Positions 35,463 to 43,251 of a stretch of 64,000 nt of DNA are shown here, one piece after another. The notes below the pieces were generated by a model, which saw only the letters and a program-made list of their open reading frames with translations, had not been told where the DNA came from and did not search any database. Position 1 is the first letter of the stretch. Each line of letters opens with the position of its first letter. The stretch spans positions 2,425,564 through 2,489,563 of the forward strand of contig NZ_JABXYT010000001.1 in NCBI RefSeq assembly GCF_013394775.1, given 5' to 3'. A program made the position numbers and the translations under genes. The DNA comes from Oribacterium sp. oral taxon 102 (lineage in GTDB: Bacteria > Bacillota > Clostridia > Lachnospirales > Lachnospiraceae).

Positions 35463-36227
35463 TCATTCTTCCGTTATTGTTTTTTCCTTAATATGATAAT
35501 CCATGCCGTGCTCCTGACAGAAGGAAACCACCTCTGCCGCACACTCATTGTAAAAATGCTTATGCCCTTCGTAGGCGTTTGCTATCTTACTATAGTTCGT
35601 TCTCCCGAAAATGATCCGATCTGTAAAAGATACCGCCTCAAGTAGTTCGTGCAGATTCTGTTCAACCATGTTCGGTGTTGGATACGGCTCCATGCTTACC
35701 CACGTCTTGCAACCAGCATCGTGAAGTGCTCTCAACGCTGCCAGTCGTTCTGCACAGGGAACGGCACCCGGCTCCATTTGCTCCCGGTACGCTTCATCCA
35801 GAGTAATCAGAGTGATCCCATGTTCATTTTCTGAAGAAAGCTCAGCAAGTTCTATAGGTAGCAGTCCTTTCGTCAGAGTCGTGCATTTGATACCCGCCTC
35901 GTTTAGTTTTCGGATGGCCGCAATGCTCATCTGCGACACCTCTGGATATCCTTGCATGAATGGATCTGTTGTAAAGCAAAGATGGACAGACTGAATCTTA
36001 TCCCTCAGTTTTGGAATTTCCTTATCGAGCAATTCAAGCGTATTTGAAACGAGCACCGGTTCAAGCCAGCCCTCATAATCCTTAATCTGCCCGAAGCGCT
36101 TTTTCAGCAGGAATGCATAACATGGATATTTACATCCATGCGCACAGCCCTGCACATGATTCATTGTGTAGTCACCATACTCTACCCCTGTTTGATAAAG
36201 CATGGATTTTCGTTTTATTGTCTTCAA
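35463..36227 (-). CDS. Radical SAM / three-Cys-motif protein (SPL-like, COG1533 type)
   Basis: A 254-aa protein with a Cys motif NHVQGCAHGCKYPCYAFL, Cys28-Cys32-Cys36, i.e. CX3CX3C and not the canonical CX3CX2C. Family-typical segments follow: VHLCFTTDPFMQGYPE, TTLTKGLLPIELAEL, WVSMEPYPTPN and IIFGRTNYSK. It resembles the spore-photoproduct-lyase-like/Gp37-Gp68-like group that occurs with TcmP partner proteins. A radical-SAM reaction on DNA or another nucleic acid is an inference. It lies 18 bases downstream of the second TcmP gene, so it belongs to the same operon. Confidence 0.82.
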   Translation of the reverse strand: MKTIKRKSMLYQTGVEYGDYTMNHVQGCAHGCKYPCYAFLLKKRFGQIKDYEGWLEPVLVSNTLELLDKEIPKLRDKIQSVHLCFTTDPFMQGYPEVSQMSIAAIRKLNEAGIKCTTLTKGLLPIELAELSSENEHGITLITLDEAYREQMEPGAVPCAERLAALRALHDAGCKTWVSMEPYPTPNMVEQNLHELLEAVSFTDRIIFGRTNYSKIANAYEGHKHFYNECAAEVVSFCQEHGMDYHIKEKTITEE

Positions 36228-36245
36228 GGTGCTTTCATCCTCCGC

Positions 36246-37106
36246 CTACTTGTTCTTTAATATGTAGTCTGCCATCCGCAGTGCAAGTCCTTGCGCTTTC
36301 GGACTCTCACTCGCGATGGCAAAGCAGAATAGGAACATCGGCGAATTCCTTCTGTTCCTGAAAATCCGTGCATGCTTTGACACGCATGGAAAGATTGTCC
36401 CAAGCCGAGAGAAGATATACTCCTTTATGTGATCTGGATTTGCGTCCTTAACCATCCGATCGTCCTCGCTCTGTCCGGGCTCCGGAAATAGGTCAAAAAG
36501 CGTCATCTGGGGATCTTTCTTATAGAATTCCTCCCGCCATCCGGAATCTCCAAGCAATCGATCTATGCAATCCTCCCATTTATCGTACTTTCCGTTTTTC
36601 GGCAGCATCCGTTCAAGTGCTGAGAAGGGGAACAGGTACCATACATCTATCGATTTCGTCTGCGCTACATTTTCAAGCGTAGTCCAATTTACCTGCGTCG
36701 CATATGGGTCTAAGAACAGCAATCCTCTGTTATATCTCCAGTCTATGCTGCTAATAATCTCCGCGAGCTTATCATTCGCATCGCCACAGTAAATCGTAAC
36801 AATTCGCCTCATCTGCGGGAACTCGGCGTTTATCATATCCTGAAGTTCTCCCGCCTTCTGAGAGTCCGCTTCTATAAAATAGTAGTGATCGAACTTCTTC
36901 TCAGACGCCAGTGCACGCTTAGCGGAGCCCACAAGATACTGCCCGCCGTCGCCGGTCTCGATCTCGCCGGTTCCAGCAAAGGCGTCTATATAAATCTTCT
37001 TGAACTTCTGGTTTTGCAGTGCAATCAGGTATGCGTCCAGATAGCTGGTAAAGATATTCAGCTTCTCCTCCGTCCAATTGCCACCAAATTTCTGCGACGT
37101 TGCCAT
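36246..37106 (-). CDS. Three-Cys-motif partner protein TcmP (second copy)
   Basis: A ~286-aa protein. The ATG at 37106 (MATSQKFGGNWTEEKL) is preferred because GAGGTGATTGGAG precedes it; a longer start at 37115 is possible. The core has a Rossmann methyltransferase-like signature: KKIYIDAFAGTGEI at residues 37-48, and GLLFLDPYATQVNW, where motif IV would be. TcmP proteins were defined as regular partners of three-Cys-motif phage-type proteins; here one follows 18 bases downstream. A SAM-dependent transferase role is inferred from these motifs only. Confidence 0.8.
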   Translation of the reverse strand: MATSQKFGGNWTEEKLNIFTSYLDAYLIALQNQKFKKIYIDAFAGTGEIETGDGGQYLVGSAKRALASEKKFDHYYFIEADSQKAGELQDMINAEFPQMRRIVTIYCGDANDKLAEIISSIDWRYNRGLLFLDPYATQVNWTTLENVAQTKSIDVWYLFPFSALERMLPKNGKYDKWEDCIDRLLGDSGWREEFYKKDPQMTLFDLFPEPGQSEDDRMVKDANPDHIKEYIFSRLGTIFPCVSKHARIFRNRRNSPMFLFCFAIASESPKAQGLALRMADYILKNK

Positions 37107-37141
37107 AAACTCCAATCACCTCGTCTATCTGAAATTTTATC

Positions 37142-38266
37142 TCATGAAGAGAAGGAGATCACCGTTTCCTTCTTTCCTGTATCAGGGTGCACAATCTGCT
37201 CGACCTTGGCACCAAAGCCCTTTAGTTCATTCTTCACTTCATCTCGGAACCCTTCTGAAGGGAAGATCGGATGATTGTCGAGCAGTTCCCACAGTTCATT
37301 TATAGGCACCTGCTTACGCCCTCTAAACGACCGATCCAAATACCTCGCTATATCAACTACATGTAAGCAGGAATCATCCTCTTCAATCACAATCTCGCCA
37401 TTGAAGTCAAAGGATAGCTGCCTGTTTTCAGCTGAGTGCTTGGTGGAGGATTGTGCTCCGAACACTTTCCATGCACTCTTCTTGTAGAGTCTGAAGCCCA
37501 CTTTGCTGCTCGTGCAGTGAATCAGGTTATACACGAGCGAGTTTTGCGTGTTATAGAAAGGAAAGGCCGAGACGTAATATCTGCGGAAGCCCTTCAAGGA
37601 ATCTATGATTTCTTCTACTCTTGCTTCATAGGCTTTCTTATCGCTTCCGTAAGGTACCAGCTTCTCGAAATCCTCCAGATAAGTGTTCTCGTACTTTTCT
37701 TTTGTAGTTTTCTTCTTGGCGCTTGTTATCGCCCGCACCGGATCTGAGACCATGTGGTTGATCATGACTTCTCCCCAGTTGCGGAAGAATGGCAGAAGCG
37801 CCTCCCAATCAATGGTCGCATCATATGGATCGTAGAGCAGAAAATAATGCAGATGCCCGGTTCCATATAACTGTGGCCCGATAGTAAGAAGCAGCTCATG
37901 TGCATCACCGCATGAAGTTACGATCTTAAAATTCCGCTCATCCTGTGGAAGATGCTTTTTCAATTCATCCACTCTGGCCTTGTCCTTATCGTTCAGGTAG
38001 ATATGGATGTTTTTCTCCGTATAAGTTCTTGCTGCTTCCCTAAGTGCTTCTGAGACACGCACTGCTGTGCCCTTCACGAGGTTCCCATCATCGTCAGTAT
38101 ATATTCCGCTGTTACACATACAGTCGATAAAGATCAGCCCGTTGCAAGAATCATTCAGTAACAGTTTCTGAGCCCATGATTTTATATATTCCTCAATCAG
38201 TTCAAACTTCTTGATCGTATGAGGACTTGCTTTACTGATTACGCTCTTTTTTCTGCCGGACATCAT
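37142..38266 (-). CDS. Three-Cys-motif partner protein TcmP (first copy)
   Basis: A ~374-aa protein. The start is placed at the tandem ATGs 38263-38266 behind GGAGTGAT, eight bases after the regulator stop. The N-terminal SPHTIKKFELIEEYIKSWAQ is typical. Then comes LIFIDCMCNSGIY (degenerate methyltransferase motif I) and FLLYDPYDATIDWEAL (motif IV-like). An extra C-terminal ~110 aa winged-helix-like region distinguishes it from the second copy. The two copies differ strongly, so they probably have separate roles and are not a recent duplication. It is the first structural gene of the operon. Confidence 0.8.
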   Translation of the reverse strand: MMSGRKKSVISKASPHTIKKFELIEEYIKSWAQKLLLNDSCNGLIFIDCMCNSGIYTDDDGNLVKGTAVRVSEALREAARTYTEKNIHIYLNDKDKARVDELKKHLPQDERNFKIVTSCGDAHELLLTIGPQLYGTGHLHYFLLYDPYDATIDWEALLPFFRNWGEVMINHMVSDPVRAITSAKKKTTKEKYENTYLEDFEKLVPYGSDKKAYEARVEEIIDSLKGFRRYYVSAFPFYNTQNSLVYNLIHCTSSKVGFRLYKKSAWKVFGAQSSTKHSAENRQLSFDFNGEIVIEEDDSCLHVVDIARYLDRSFRGRKQVPINELWELLDNHPIFPSEGFRDEVKNELKGFGAKVEQIVHPDTGKKETVISFSS

Positions 38267-38274
38267 ATCACTCC

Positions 38275-38496
38275 TCAAGTAGTTCCATTTTCTTCTGTAG
38301 GGATTAGTTCCATGATGTCCCCTATATCGCAGTTCAGCGTTTTGCATACTTTCATTAGCACTTCCATGCTTACTGTCTCGCCCTTCGAGAGCTTGGTTAC
38401 CGAAGCCCAGCTGATCCCGGCAGCTGCCTGCAAGTCTTTCTTCTTCATGTCTTTGTCAATCAATATTTTCCACAATTTTTTATAACTAACTTCCAC
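38275..38496 (-). CDS. XRE/Cro-type regulator heading the TcmP-radical SAM-type III operon
   Basis: A 73-aa HTH protein starting at GTG 38496 (EVSYKKLWKILIDKDMKKKD) behind GAGGTGA; longer starts lack a ribosome binding site. The HTH reads QAAAGISWASVTKLSKGETVS, with the end CKTLNCDIGDIMELI. Its architecture and many residues match the 67-aa regulator that heads the dpt-dnd operon. It is divergent from the ImmA/IrrE-like gene, with ~200 bp between starts that must contain both promoters. Confidence 0.85.
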   Translation of the reverse strand: MEVSYKKLWKILIDKDMKKKDLQAAAGISWASVTKLSKGETVSMEVLMKVCKTLNCDIGDIMELIPTEENGTT

Positions 38497-38695
38497 GGTA
38501 GTCACCTCTCGATTTTCAAAAACGTGATTTTTGCCACTGTACTTCCATAGTATAGCACGAAGCCTTTGTAAAATCAAGAGTAATTCTTCATATACACAAG
38601 AATATTCTTTCGTTTCTATTGAAAAATCAGCAGATTTGTGTTATGCTGTGTCCGTATCTTCAAATTTTGTGTTCAAGAAAGGGAGTCTGCTGGCC

Positions 38696-40570
38696 GTGGG
38701 AACGTATAATAACGAGATCGAGCAGTTTATATATACTGTGTGCTACTGCCCCATGTGGGAGGCAGCTTATACATACATTGCAGAGCATCCTTATGCCCTG
38801 AATTTATCTTACTCCAGAATTCAGAATCCGGATTCTGCCATTCTTGAGGACATGATCCTCGAATATACAAAGAATATCCGTATAGATGAAGACAGCCTTC
38901 TATTTGACGCGGTCGTAAGCTGCACAATCAATCTGACCGAAGATACATACAAAGGCACAGCATCGCACGAAACAAGTCAATGGCTTGTTCTTTCCTGTGT
39001 GGCGGTCGTAACTGATAAACTCGAATCTGTTACTGTTATGAATATCTCTGGGTACACCTCTGGCCAACCTCGCAAAACGGATGGTCATGCCGTCTCGAAA
39101 AACATAGTTCCGATCTTATACAAAAAGGATCTGGAGGATGAAGTCACAACTTTTCTCCAGCAATATTTCCCGGAAGCACTGGAAAAGCCAATGGCCGTCC
39201 CTATTGCTGATATTGCAAAAGATATGGGACTTGAAATTATCCAAGGCAATCGGATCACAGATGATTTCAGTGTTTTTGGAGAAATATACTTCACTGCAGG
39301 GAAGGCAACCATCTATGATCTTTTTAAGGTTTCAGAAACAACAATCGATGTAAAGCGCGGCACCATTTTGGTAGATGCCTACACCTTCTGGGAGCGGAAT
39401 CTTGGGTGCGTCAAAAACACAATCGCCCATGAAGTCTATCACTGGTATAAGCATCGAATGTATGCAGCGATAAAACACGTTCTCTATGGTCAGGACTTCG
39501 TTGCATGCCGCTGCCCTTCCAATATGGCATACCCTCAAAAGGATGAGGAGTGGTCTGATATCCAACGTATGGAGTGGCAGGCAAACAATATGGCTCCTCG
39601 TATTCTCATGCCTTATCGTACTTTCCGAATGAAAGTAGATGAACTTCTACAGGCATACGATTATGAAAATAGTCCTATAAAACCAGCTATTCTTACTTCT
39701 GTTGCCGAGGAGCTGCGTGAATTTTATGGTGTGTCCCGTCAATCAGTATTGATCCGTATGATGGAAACCGGCTACAAGGACGCTGCTACCATCTACCAGT
39801 ATGACGAAGAATCCCCATACCACGGGTACTTAGATCAGCGTGATGCGTTCTATGCATATCGCACCAGCAGCGAATTCCGCAACCTTGTTAATTCTGGTCT
39901 TTTCCGGTATGTGGACGGATACTTCGTTATCAACGACGAGCAGTACATCGAGCGTAACAATGAGGGCAAACCGACCCTTACTGATTATGCATGGGCAAAT
40001 CTGAACGAATGCACCCTGCAATTTACATGGCAGTCCCTGCGGGCAGATGAGGCAGAAAAACACTTCCCATTCGAGCTGCTTCACCGTGAAACCGGAGAGC
40101 GCAAAGCCTCAAAATACGATTCTAAGCAAAGTGCCTCCGCTGTTCAGATGTCCGACGCGCTGCAAAAGAAGCGTGAAGAATTTGAGCGACAGAATGCCGC
40201 CAGAAGGATAACTGGTGTGAATAAAACCTGCTGGGAGGTCATCTTTGAGATCGTGCAGTCTCGCGGTCTTAGCAAATCGCATTTCTGTTCTTTGACCGGC
40301 CTCGGCGAAGAGGTGTACCGTAAAGCCGAGAAGAACATCGACACAAAGCCAAGTCTGAGAACGATTGTCGCTATAGGCAGAGGACTTGACCTTGATATCG
40401 GAACAACTGAAAAGCTGTTGCAGCTTGCCGGACATGCATTTGATGAATCTGACGAGCACCAAGCATTAAAATACTGCATCACAGGATTCTCCGGGATGAC
40501 CATTGATGATGCAAACGAGTTTCTTGAATCATACAATTATGAGCCACTCGGCTCCAAACAACGCCTGTAA
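38696..40570 (+). CDS. ImmA/IrrE-family metallopeptidase with C-terminal HTH
   Basis: A ~625-aa protein from a GTG at 38696 preceded by AAGGGAG; the frame is open 55 codons further upstream without a better start. The zinc-protease motif HEVYHWYKH (HExxH) is near residues 245-253, followed by EWQANNMAPRILMP, the usual third-ligand region of ImmA/IrrE proteases. The C-terminal ~100 aa form an XRE-like domain (SRGLSKSHFCSLTGLGEEVY). Family members cleave phage or ICE repressors to induce lysis or transfer genes. It is divergent from the XRE gene at 38.3 kb, which may be a substrate. Confidence 0.85.
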   Translation: MGTYNNEIEQFIYTVCYCPMWEAAYTYIAEHPYALNLSYSRIQNPDSAILEDMILEYTKNIRIDEDSLLFDAVVSCTINLTEDTYKGTASHETSQWLVLSCVAVVTDKLESVTVMNISGYTSGQPRKTDGHAVSKNIVPILYKKDLEDEVTTFLQQYFPEALEKPMAVPIADIAKDMGLEIIQGNRITDDFSVFGEIYFTAGKATIYDLFKVSETTIDVKRGTILVDAYTFWERNLGCVKNTIAHEVYHWYKHRMYAAIKHVLYGQDFVACRCPSNMAYPQKDEEWSDIQRMEWQANNMAPRILMPYRTFRMKVDELLQAYDYENSPIKPAILTSVAEELREFYGVSRQSVLIRMMETGYKDAATIYQYDEESPYHGYLDQRDAFYAYRTSSEFRNLVNSGLFRYVDGYFVINDEQYIERNNEGKPTLTDYAWANLNECTLQFTWQSLRADEAEKHFPFELLHRETGERKASKYDSKQSASAVQMSDALQKKREEFERQNAARRITGVNKTCWEVIFEIVQSRGLSKSHFCSLTGLGEEVYRKAEKNIDTKPSLRTIVAIGRGLDLDIGTTEKLLQLAGHAFDESDEHQALKYCITGFSGMTIDDANEFLESYNYEPLGSKQRL

Positions 40571-40583
40571 GTAGGCCTAATAT

Positions 40584-40616
40584 ACCGCACTTCCGCCTTG
40601 GAGGTGCGGTTTTTTT
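40584..40616 (+). terminator. Rho-independent terminator after the metallopeptidase gene
   Basis: ACCGCACTTCC / GGAGGTGCGGT arms with a short loop followed by seven T, fourteen bases after the stop codon. Confidence 0.85.
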
Positions 40617-40622
40617 AATTTT

Positions 40623-40647
40623 TCCGACTCGCCGAGTCGGATTTTTT
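40623..40647. terminator. Second hairpin terminator
   Basis: TCCGACTCG / CGAGTCGGA with almost no loop, followed by six T. It lies immediately after the first terminator. A related GACTCGTCGAGT palindrome is at ~40737. It may serve transcripts in either direction. Confidence 0.7.
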
Positions 40648-40978
40648 ATGCCTATATTCCTTACTATCACTGTCTTTCCACAATATCTGTACCCTATTCA
40701 AAACTCAGAAAAGCGCCTATTTTAAGGCATTTCCGCGACTCGTCGAGTTTTCTGGTTTTTCTCTCTCCTGACTAAAATGTAATTAGCACGTGGGAGCCAT
40801 CTGCGCAGGGTGTTTCCGGTTCCACGTGGCTACCGATGACAATCAAATACTGTACCGATCACCGGAAGTGAGGTGCAGCCGAAATGGAGTAATCCTTCGG
40901 TATGCCCTCACGCCTGTGGTCTGATTTTGCATGTCTGGAGCTCTCCATTTCGGCAAAAGCCGAAGGAGGGCTTTCATT
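40648..40978. other. Leader region of the sigma-like gene
   Basis: No gene. It contains a GAGCACGTGG/CCACGTGG-like repeat (ACGTGGGAG at 40789, CCACGTGGC at 40822), which could be an operator pair, and a GCCGAAATGGAG / CTCCATTTCGGC pair at 40879-40890 and 40942-40953, which could fold the transcript leader before the AGGAGGG ribosome binding site. Confidence 0.4.
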
Positions 40979-41485
40979 ATGCAAAACAATGACAATCAGA
41001 AGACTTACTTTATTTACGTTCGCAGCACCGGCGAAAAGGTGCCGGTCACCAAGGAACAGCACGACTCCTTCTATAAGGAAGCCGACCGCATTCGCCACAA
41101 GGAGCAGGACCACGGCAGGTGCATGTGCCCATATCGCTTCATATGGAGCTGCGATGGCGACTGTCTTGACTGCGAATACCATGCTGCAGGCGACATCACC
41201 TCACTTGATCAGCCTCTTTCTGATGGCAATGGCACCCTCGGCGACTATATGCCCGACCGTAGCAAGTCTATGGAAGAAATCATCTCCGACCGTATGCTGT
41301 TGGAGCAGCTTTTTGCCAGACTGCGTGAACTCGACTCGGATGCTGATACCATCATTCAGTGTTGGCTTGATGATTGCAAGATCTCAGATCGTGCAATCGC
41401 CGAGAAACTTGGCCGCCCGCAGCGTACCTTCGCTGATCAAATGAAGAAGATCCGTACAGAGCTCCATAAAATTCGTGGCTATTAA
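40979..41485 (+). CDS. Sigma-70-like HTH phage/ICE regulator
   Basis: A 168-aa protein starting at 40979 behind GAAGGAGGG. The N-terminal TYFIYVRSTGEKVPVTKEQ and the RCMCPYRFIWSCDGDCLDCE Cys-rich segment probably bind zinc. The C-terminus is a sigma region-4-like HTH (WLDDCKISDRAIAEKLGRPQ, then RTFADQMKK). This group is common at the start of the early region in Clostridial prophages and acts as a positive transcription factor by inference. A strong terminator follows. Confidence 0.75.
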   Translation: MQNNDNQKTYFIYVRSTGEKVPVTKEQHDSFYKEADRIRHKEQDHGRCMCPYRFIWSCDGDCLDCEYHAAGDITSLDQPLSDGNGTLGDYMPDRSKSMEEIISDRMLLEQLFARLRELDSDADTIIQCWLDDCKISDRAIAEKLGRPQRTFADQMKKIRTELHKIRGY

Positions 41486-41513
41486 TCCTACATATCATAT
41501 GTAGCAATTCATT

Positions 41514-41556
41514 CCTCTGGCATCCATCAACCGATGTCCAGAGGGCTTTTATATTT
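41514..41556 (+). terminator. Terminator after the sigma-like gene
   Basis: CCTCTGG-CATC pairs with GATG-TCCAGAGG around an eight-base loop, then a T-rich tail. Confidence 0.8.
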
Positions 41557-41569
41557 TTTCAAAATTTCT

Positions 41570-41608
41570 CCGCTCAAATCCGCCACTCATCTCCAGTGGA
41601 AGGTGTAA
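41570..41608 (+). promoter_or_regulatory. Repeated leader motif, copy 1
   Basis: TCCGCTCAAATCC followed by CATCTCCAGTGGAAGGTG, ending ~50 bases ahead of the small phage gene at 41657. The same pair of blocks recurs at 46261 and 57926, each time upstream of a small phage gene. In this copy CCACT/AGTGG can form a hairpin. Confidence 0.6.
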
Positions 41609-41656
41609 GGCACGAAACAACAAGCCTTAACCATCACAGAAACGGAGGTGAAGCAC

Positions 41657-41866
41657 ATGAAGAAGTCCTACTTCGATTCAGGCGGTAACGACACGGAGCT
41701 GATTGCAGTACTGAATGCAATCTCCCACGTATCCGCAAGAATGGCGAGAAACATGACAATCCTCGCACAACAAAGACAATCAGAGAAAGGAGAACGTCGC
41801 TATGAGCAAAATGAGCGATATGGCTATGACCATCGAAGAGCTGCGCAGTGCAGCCGCTGCTATTAA
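41657..41866 (+). CDS. Small phage protein (69 aa)
   Basis: Starts at 41657 behind GGAGGTG. The N-terminal MKKSYFDSGGNDTELIAVLN and a helical segment are conserved in Clostridial prophages; the C-terminal 20 residues overlap the next gene in another frame, so only the first ~50 are likely under protein-level selection. No function known. Confidence 0.6.
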   Translation: MKKSYFDSGGNDTELIAVLNAISHVSARMARNMTILAQQRQSEKGERRYEQNERYGYDHRRAAQCSRCY

Positions 41867-42131
41867 TGAAGCAGCCAACTGGTTAGCAGAACAGTTTGGT
41901 GGCACTGCTGGTGAAGCACCTGCCAAAGAGCCTGCTGCCAAGGAAGAACAGAAACCGGATTTGAAGCTTGAGAATGTACGAGCTGTCTTAGCAGAAAAGT
42001 CCCGTGCCGGGCATACCGCTGCTATCCGTACATTACTTCAGAAATATGGTGCTTCCAAGCTATCTGCTGTTGATCCGAAGCACTATGAAGCCTTGTTAAA
42101 GGATGCGGAGGTACTTGACGATGCCACCTAA
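41802..42131 (+). CDS. Phage early-region protein (109 aa)
   Basis: ATG at 41802 behind AAAGGAG. It has a helical N-terminus (MTIEELRSAAAAINEAANWL), an Ala/Glu/Lys-rich linker, and a C-terminal SAP/LEM-like or HeH-type segment (IRTLLQKYGASKLSAVDPKH) that may bind DNA. Similar proteins precede DUF2800 genes in related prophages and are sometimes mislabelled as rRNA biogenesis protein. It overlaps DUF2800 by eleven bases. Confidence 0.65.
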   Translation: MSKMSDMAMTIEELRSAAAAINEAANWLAEQFGGTAGEAPAKEPAAKEEQKPDLKLENVRAVLAEKSRAGHTAAIRTLLQKYGASKLSAVDPKHYEALLKDAEVLDDAT

Positions 42132-43251
42132 AGGACATGCTATCTTATCTGCTTCCTCTTCAGACCGCTGGCTCCACTGCCCGCCTTCCGCAAGGCTCTG
42201 CGAGACATACGAGGATAAAGGCAGCGATTATGCTGCGGAAGGCACTGATGCTCACGAGCTTTGTGAGTACAAGCTAAAGAGGGCCCTGGGGATGGATGCC
42301 AGTGATCCGACGGAGAATCTCACCTGGTACAACGAGGAAATGGAGGACTGTGCCAATGGCTATGCCGCCTACATCCTTGAAATGGTAGAGGCCGCCAAGG
42401 AAAGCTGCGCTGATCCGAAGGTTCTGATTGAACAGCGTGTAGATTTCTCTCGCTGGGTGGAGCAGGGCTTCGGAACCGCTGACTGCATCATCATTGCAGA
42501 TGGCACCTTGAGAATATGCGATTACAAGCACGGTCTTGGAGTCCTCGTAGATGCGACCGATAATCCGCAAATGAAATGCTACGCGCTTGGAGCCCTGGAG
42601 CTCTTTGATGACATCTACGACATTGATAATGTCAGCATGACCATCTACCAGCCAAGGCGTCAGAATATTTCCACCTTTGAAATTTCCAAGGATGAGCTGT
42701 ACAGGTGGGCGGATGAAGTGTTGAAGCCGACCGCAGATCTTGCCTTTGCAGGAGATGGAAACTTCCTCTGTGGCGAATGGTGTGGTTTCTGTAAGGCCAA
42801 GCACGAATGCCGTGCCAGAGCGGAAGCCAATCTTACGCTGGCTCAGTACGATTTCAAGCTTCCACCTCTTTTAGAGGATTCGGAGATTGAATACATCCTC
42901 TCCCGCGCAGATGAGCTGGTTGCCTGGGCATCCGATATCAAGGAATATGCTCTGCAGCAGGCCATCAGCGGTAAGGAATGGGCTGGCTGGAAGCTGGTCG
43001 AAGGTAGATCCAACCGCAAGTATTCCAATGAGGAGGCAGTCATCCAGGCAGTTACAGATGCCGGGTTTGATCCATATGAAAAGAAGCTCCTTGGTATCAC
43101 TGCCATGCAGAAGCGTCTTGGCAAATCCAGATTCGATGAGCTGCTTACAGCCTATATTGAAAAGCCGCAAGGTAAACCGACGCTCGTACCGGAGAGCGAT
43201 AAACGTCCGGCAATGAACAATGCAAAAACTGATTTTATGGAGGAAAATTAA
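42121..43251 (+). CDS. DUF2800 protein (Cas4/RecB-like nuclease fold)
   Basis: A 376-aa protein starting at 42121 (MPPKGHAILSASSSDRWLHC). It shows an AEGTDAHELCE motif, a central ICDYKHGLGVLVD that fits the PD-(D/E)xK D-x-K element, and a Cys cluster GEWCGFCKAKHECRAR near residue 222, reminiscent of Cas4/AddB Fe-S nucleases. DUF2800 and DUF2815 form a recombination/replication pair in many phages, analogous to an exonuclease with a single-strand annealing or binding partner (inference). Confidence 0.85.
   Translation: MPPKGHAILSASSSDRWLHCPPSARLCETYEDKGSDYAAEGTDAHELCEYKLKRALGMDASDPTENLTWYNEEMEDCANGYAAYILEMVEAAKESCADPKVLIEQRVDFSRWVEQGFGTADCIIIADGTLRICDYKHGLGVLVDATDNPQMKCYALGALELFDDIYDIDNVSMTIYQPRRQNISTFEISKDELYRWADEVLKPTADLAFAGDGNFLCGEWCGFCKAKHECRARAEANLTLAQYDFKLPPLLEDSEIEYILSRADELVAWASDIKEYALQQAISGKEWAGWKLVEGRSNRKYSNEEAVIQAVTDAGFDPYEKKLLGITAMQKRLGKSRFDELLTAYIEKPQGKPTLVPESDKRPAMNNAKTDFMEEN

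Noticed and set aside
40979..41485. Possibility that the sigma-like protein is a host ECF sigma factor
   Set aside because: No region 2 is visible; only a Cys-rich segment and a region 4-like HTH typical of phage regulators.
42274..42804. 176-codon minus-strand frame inside DUF2800
   Set aside because: Mirrors the real gene; composition is that of a reverse-strand shadow.
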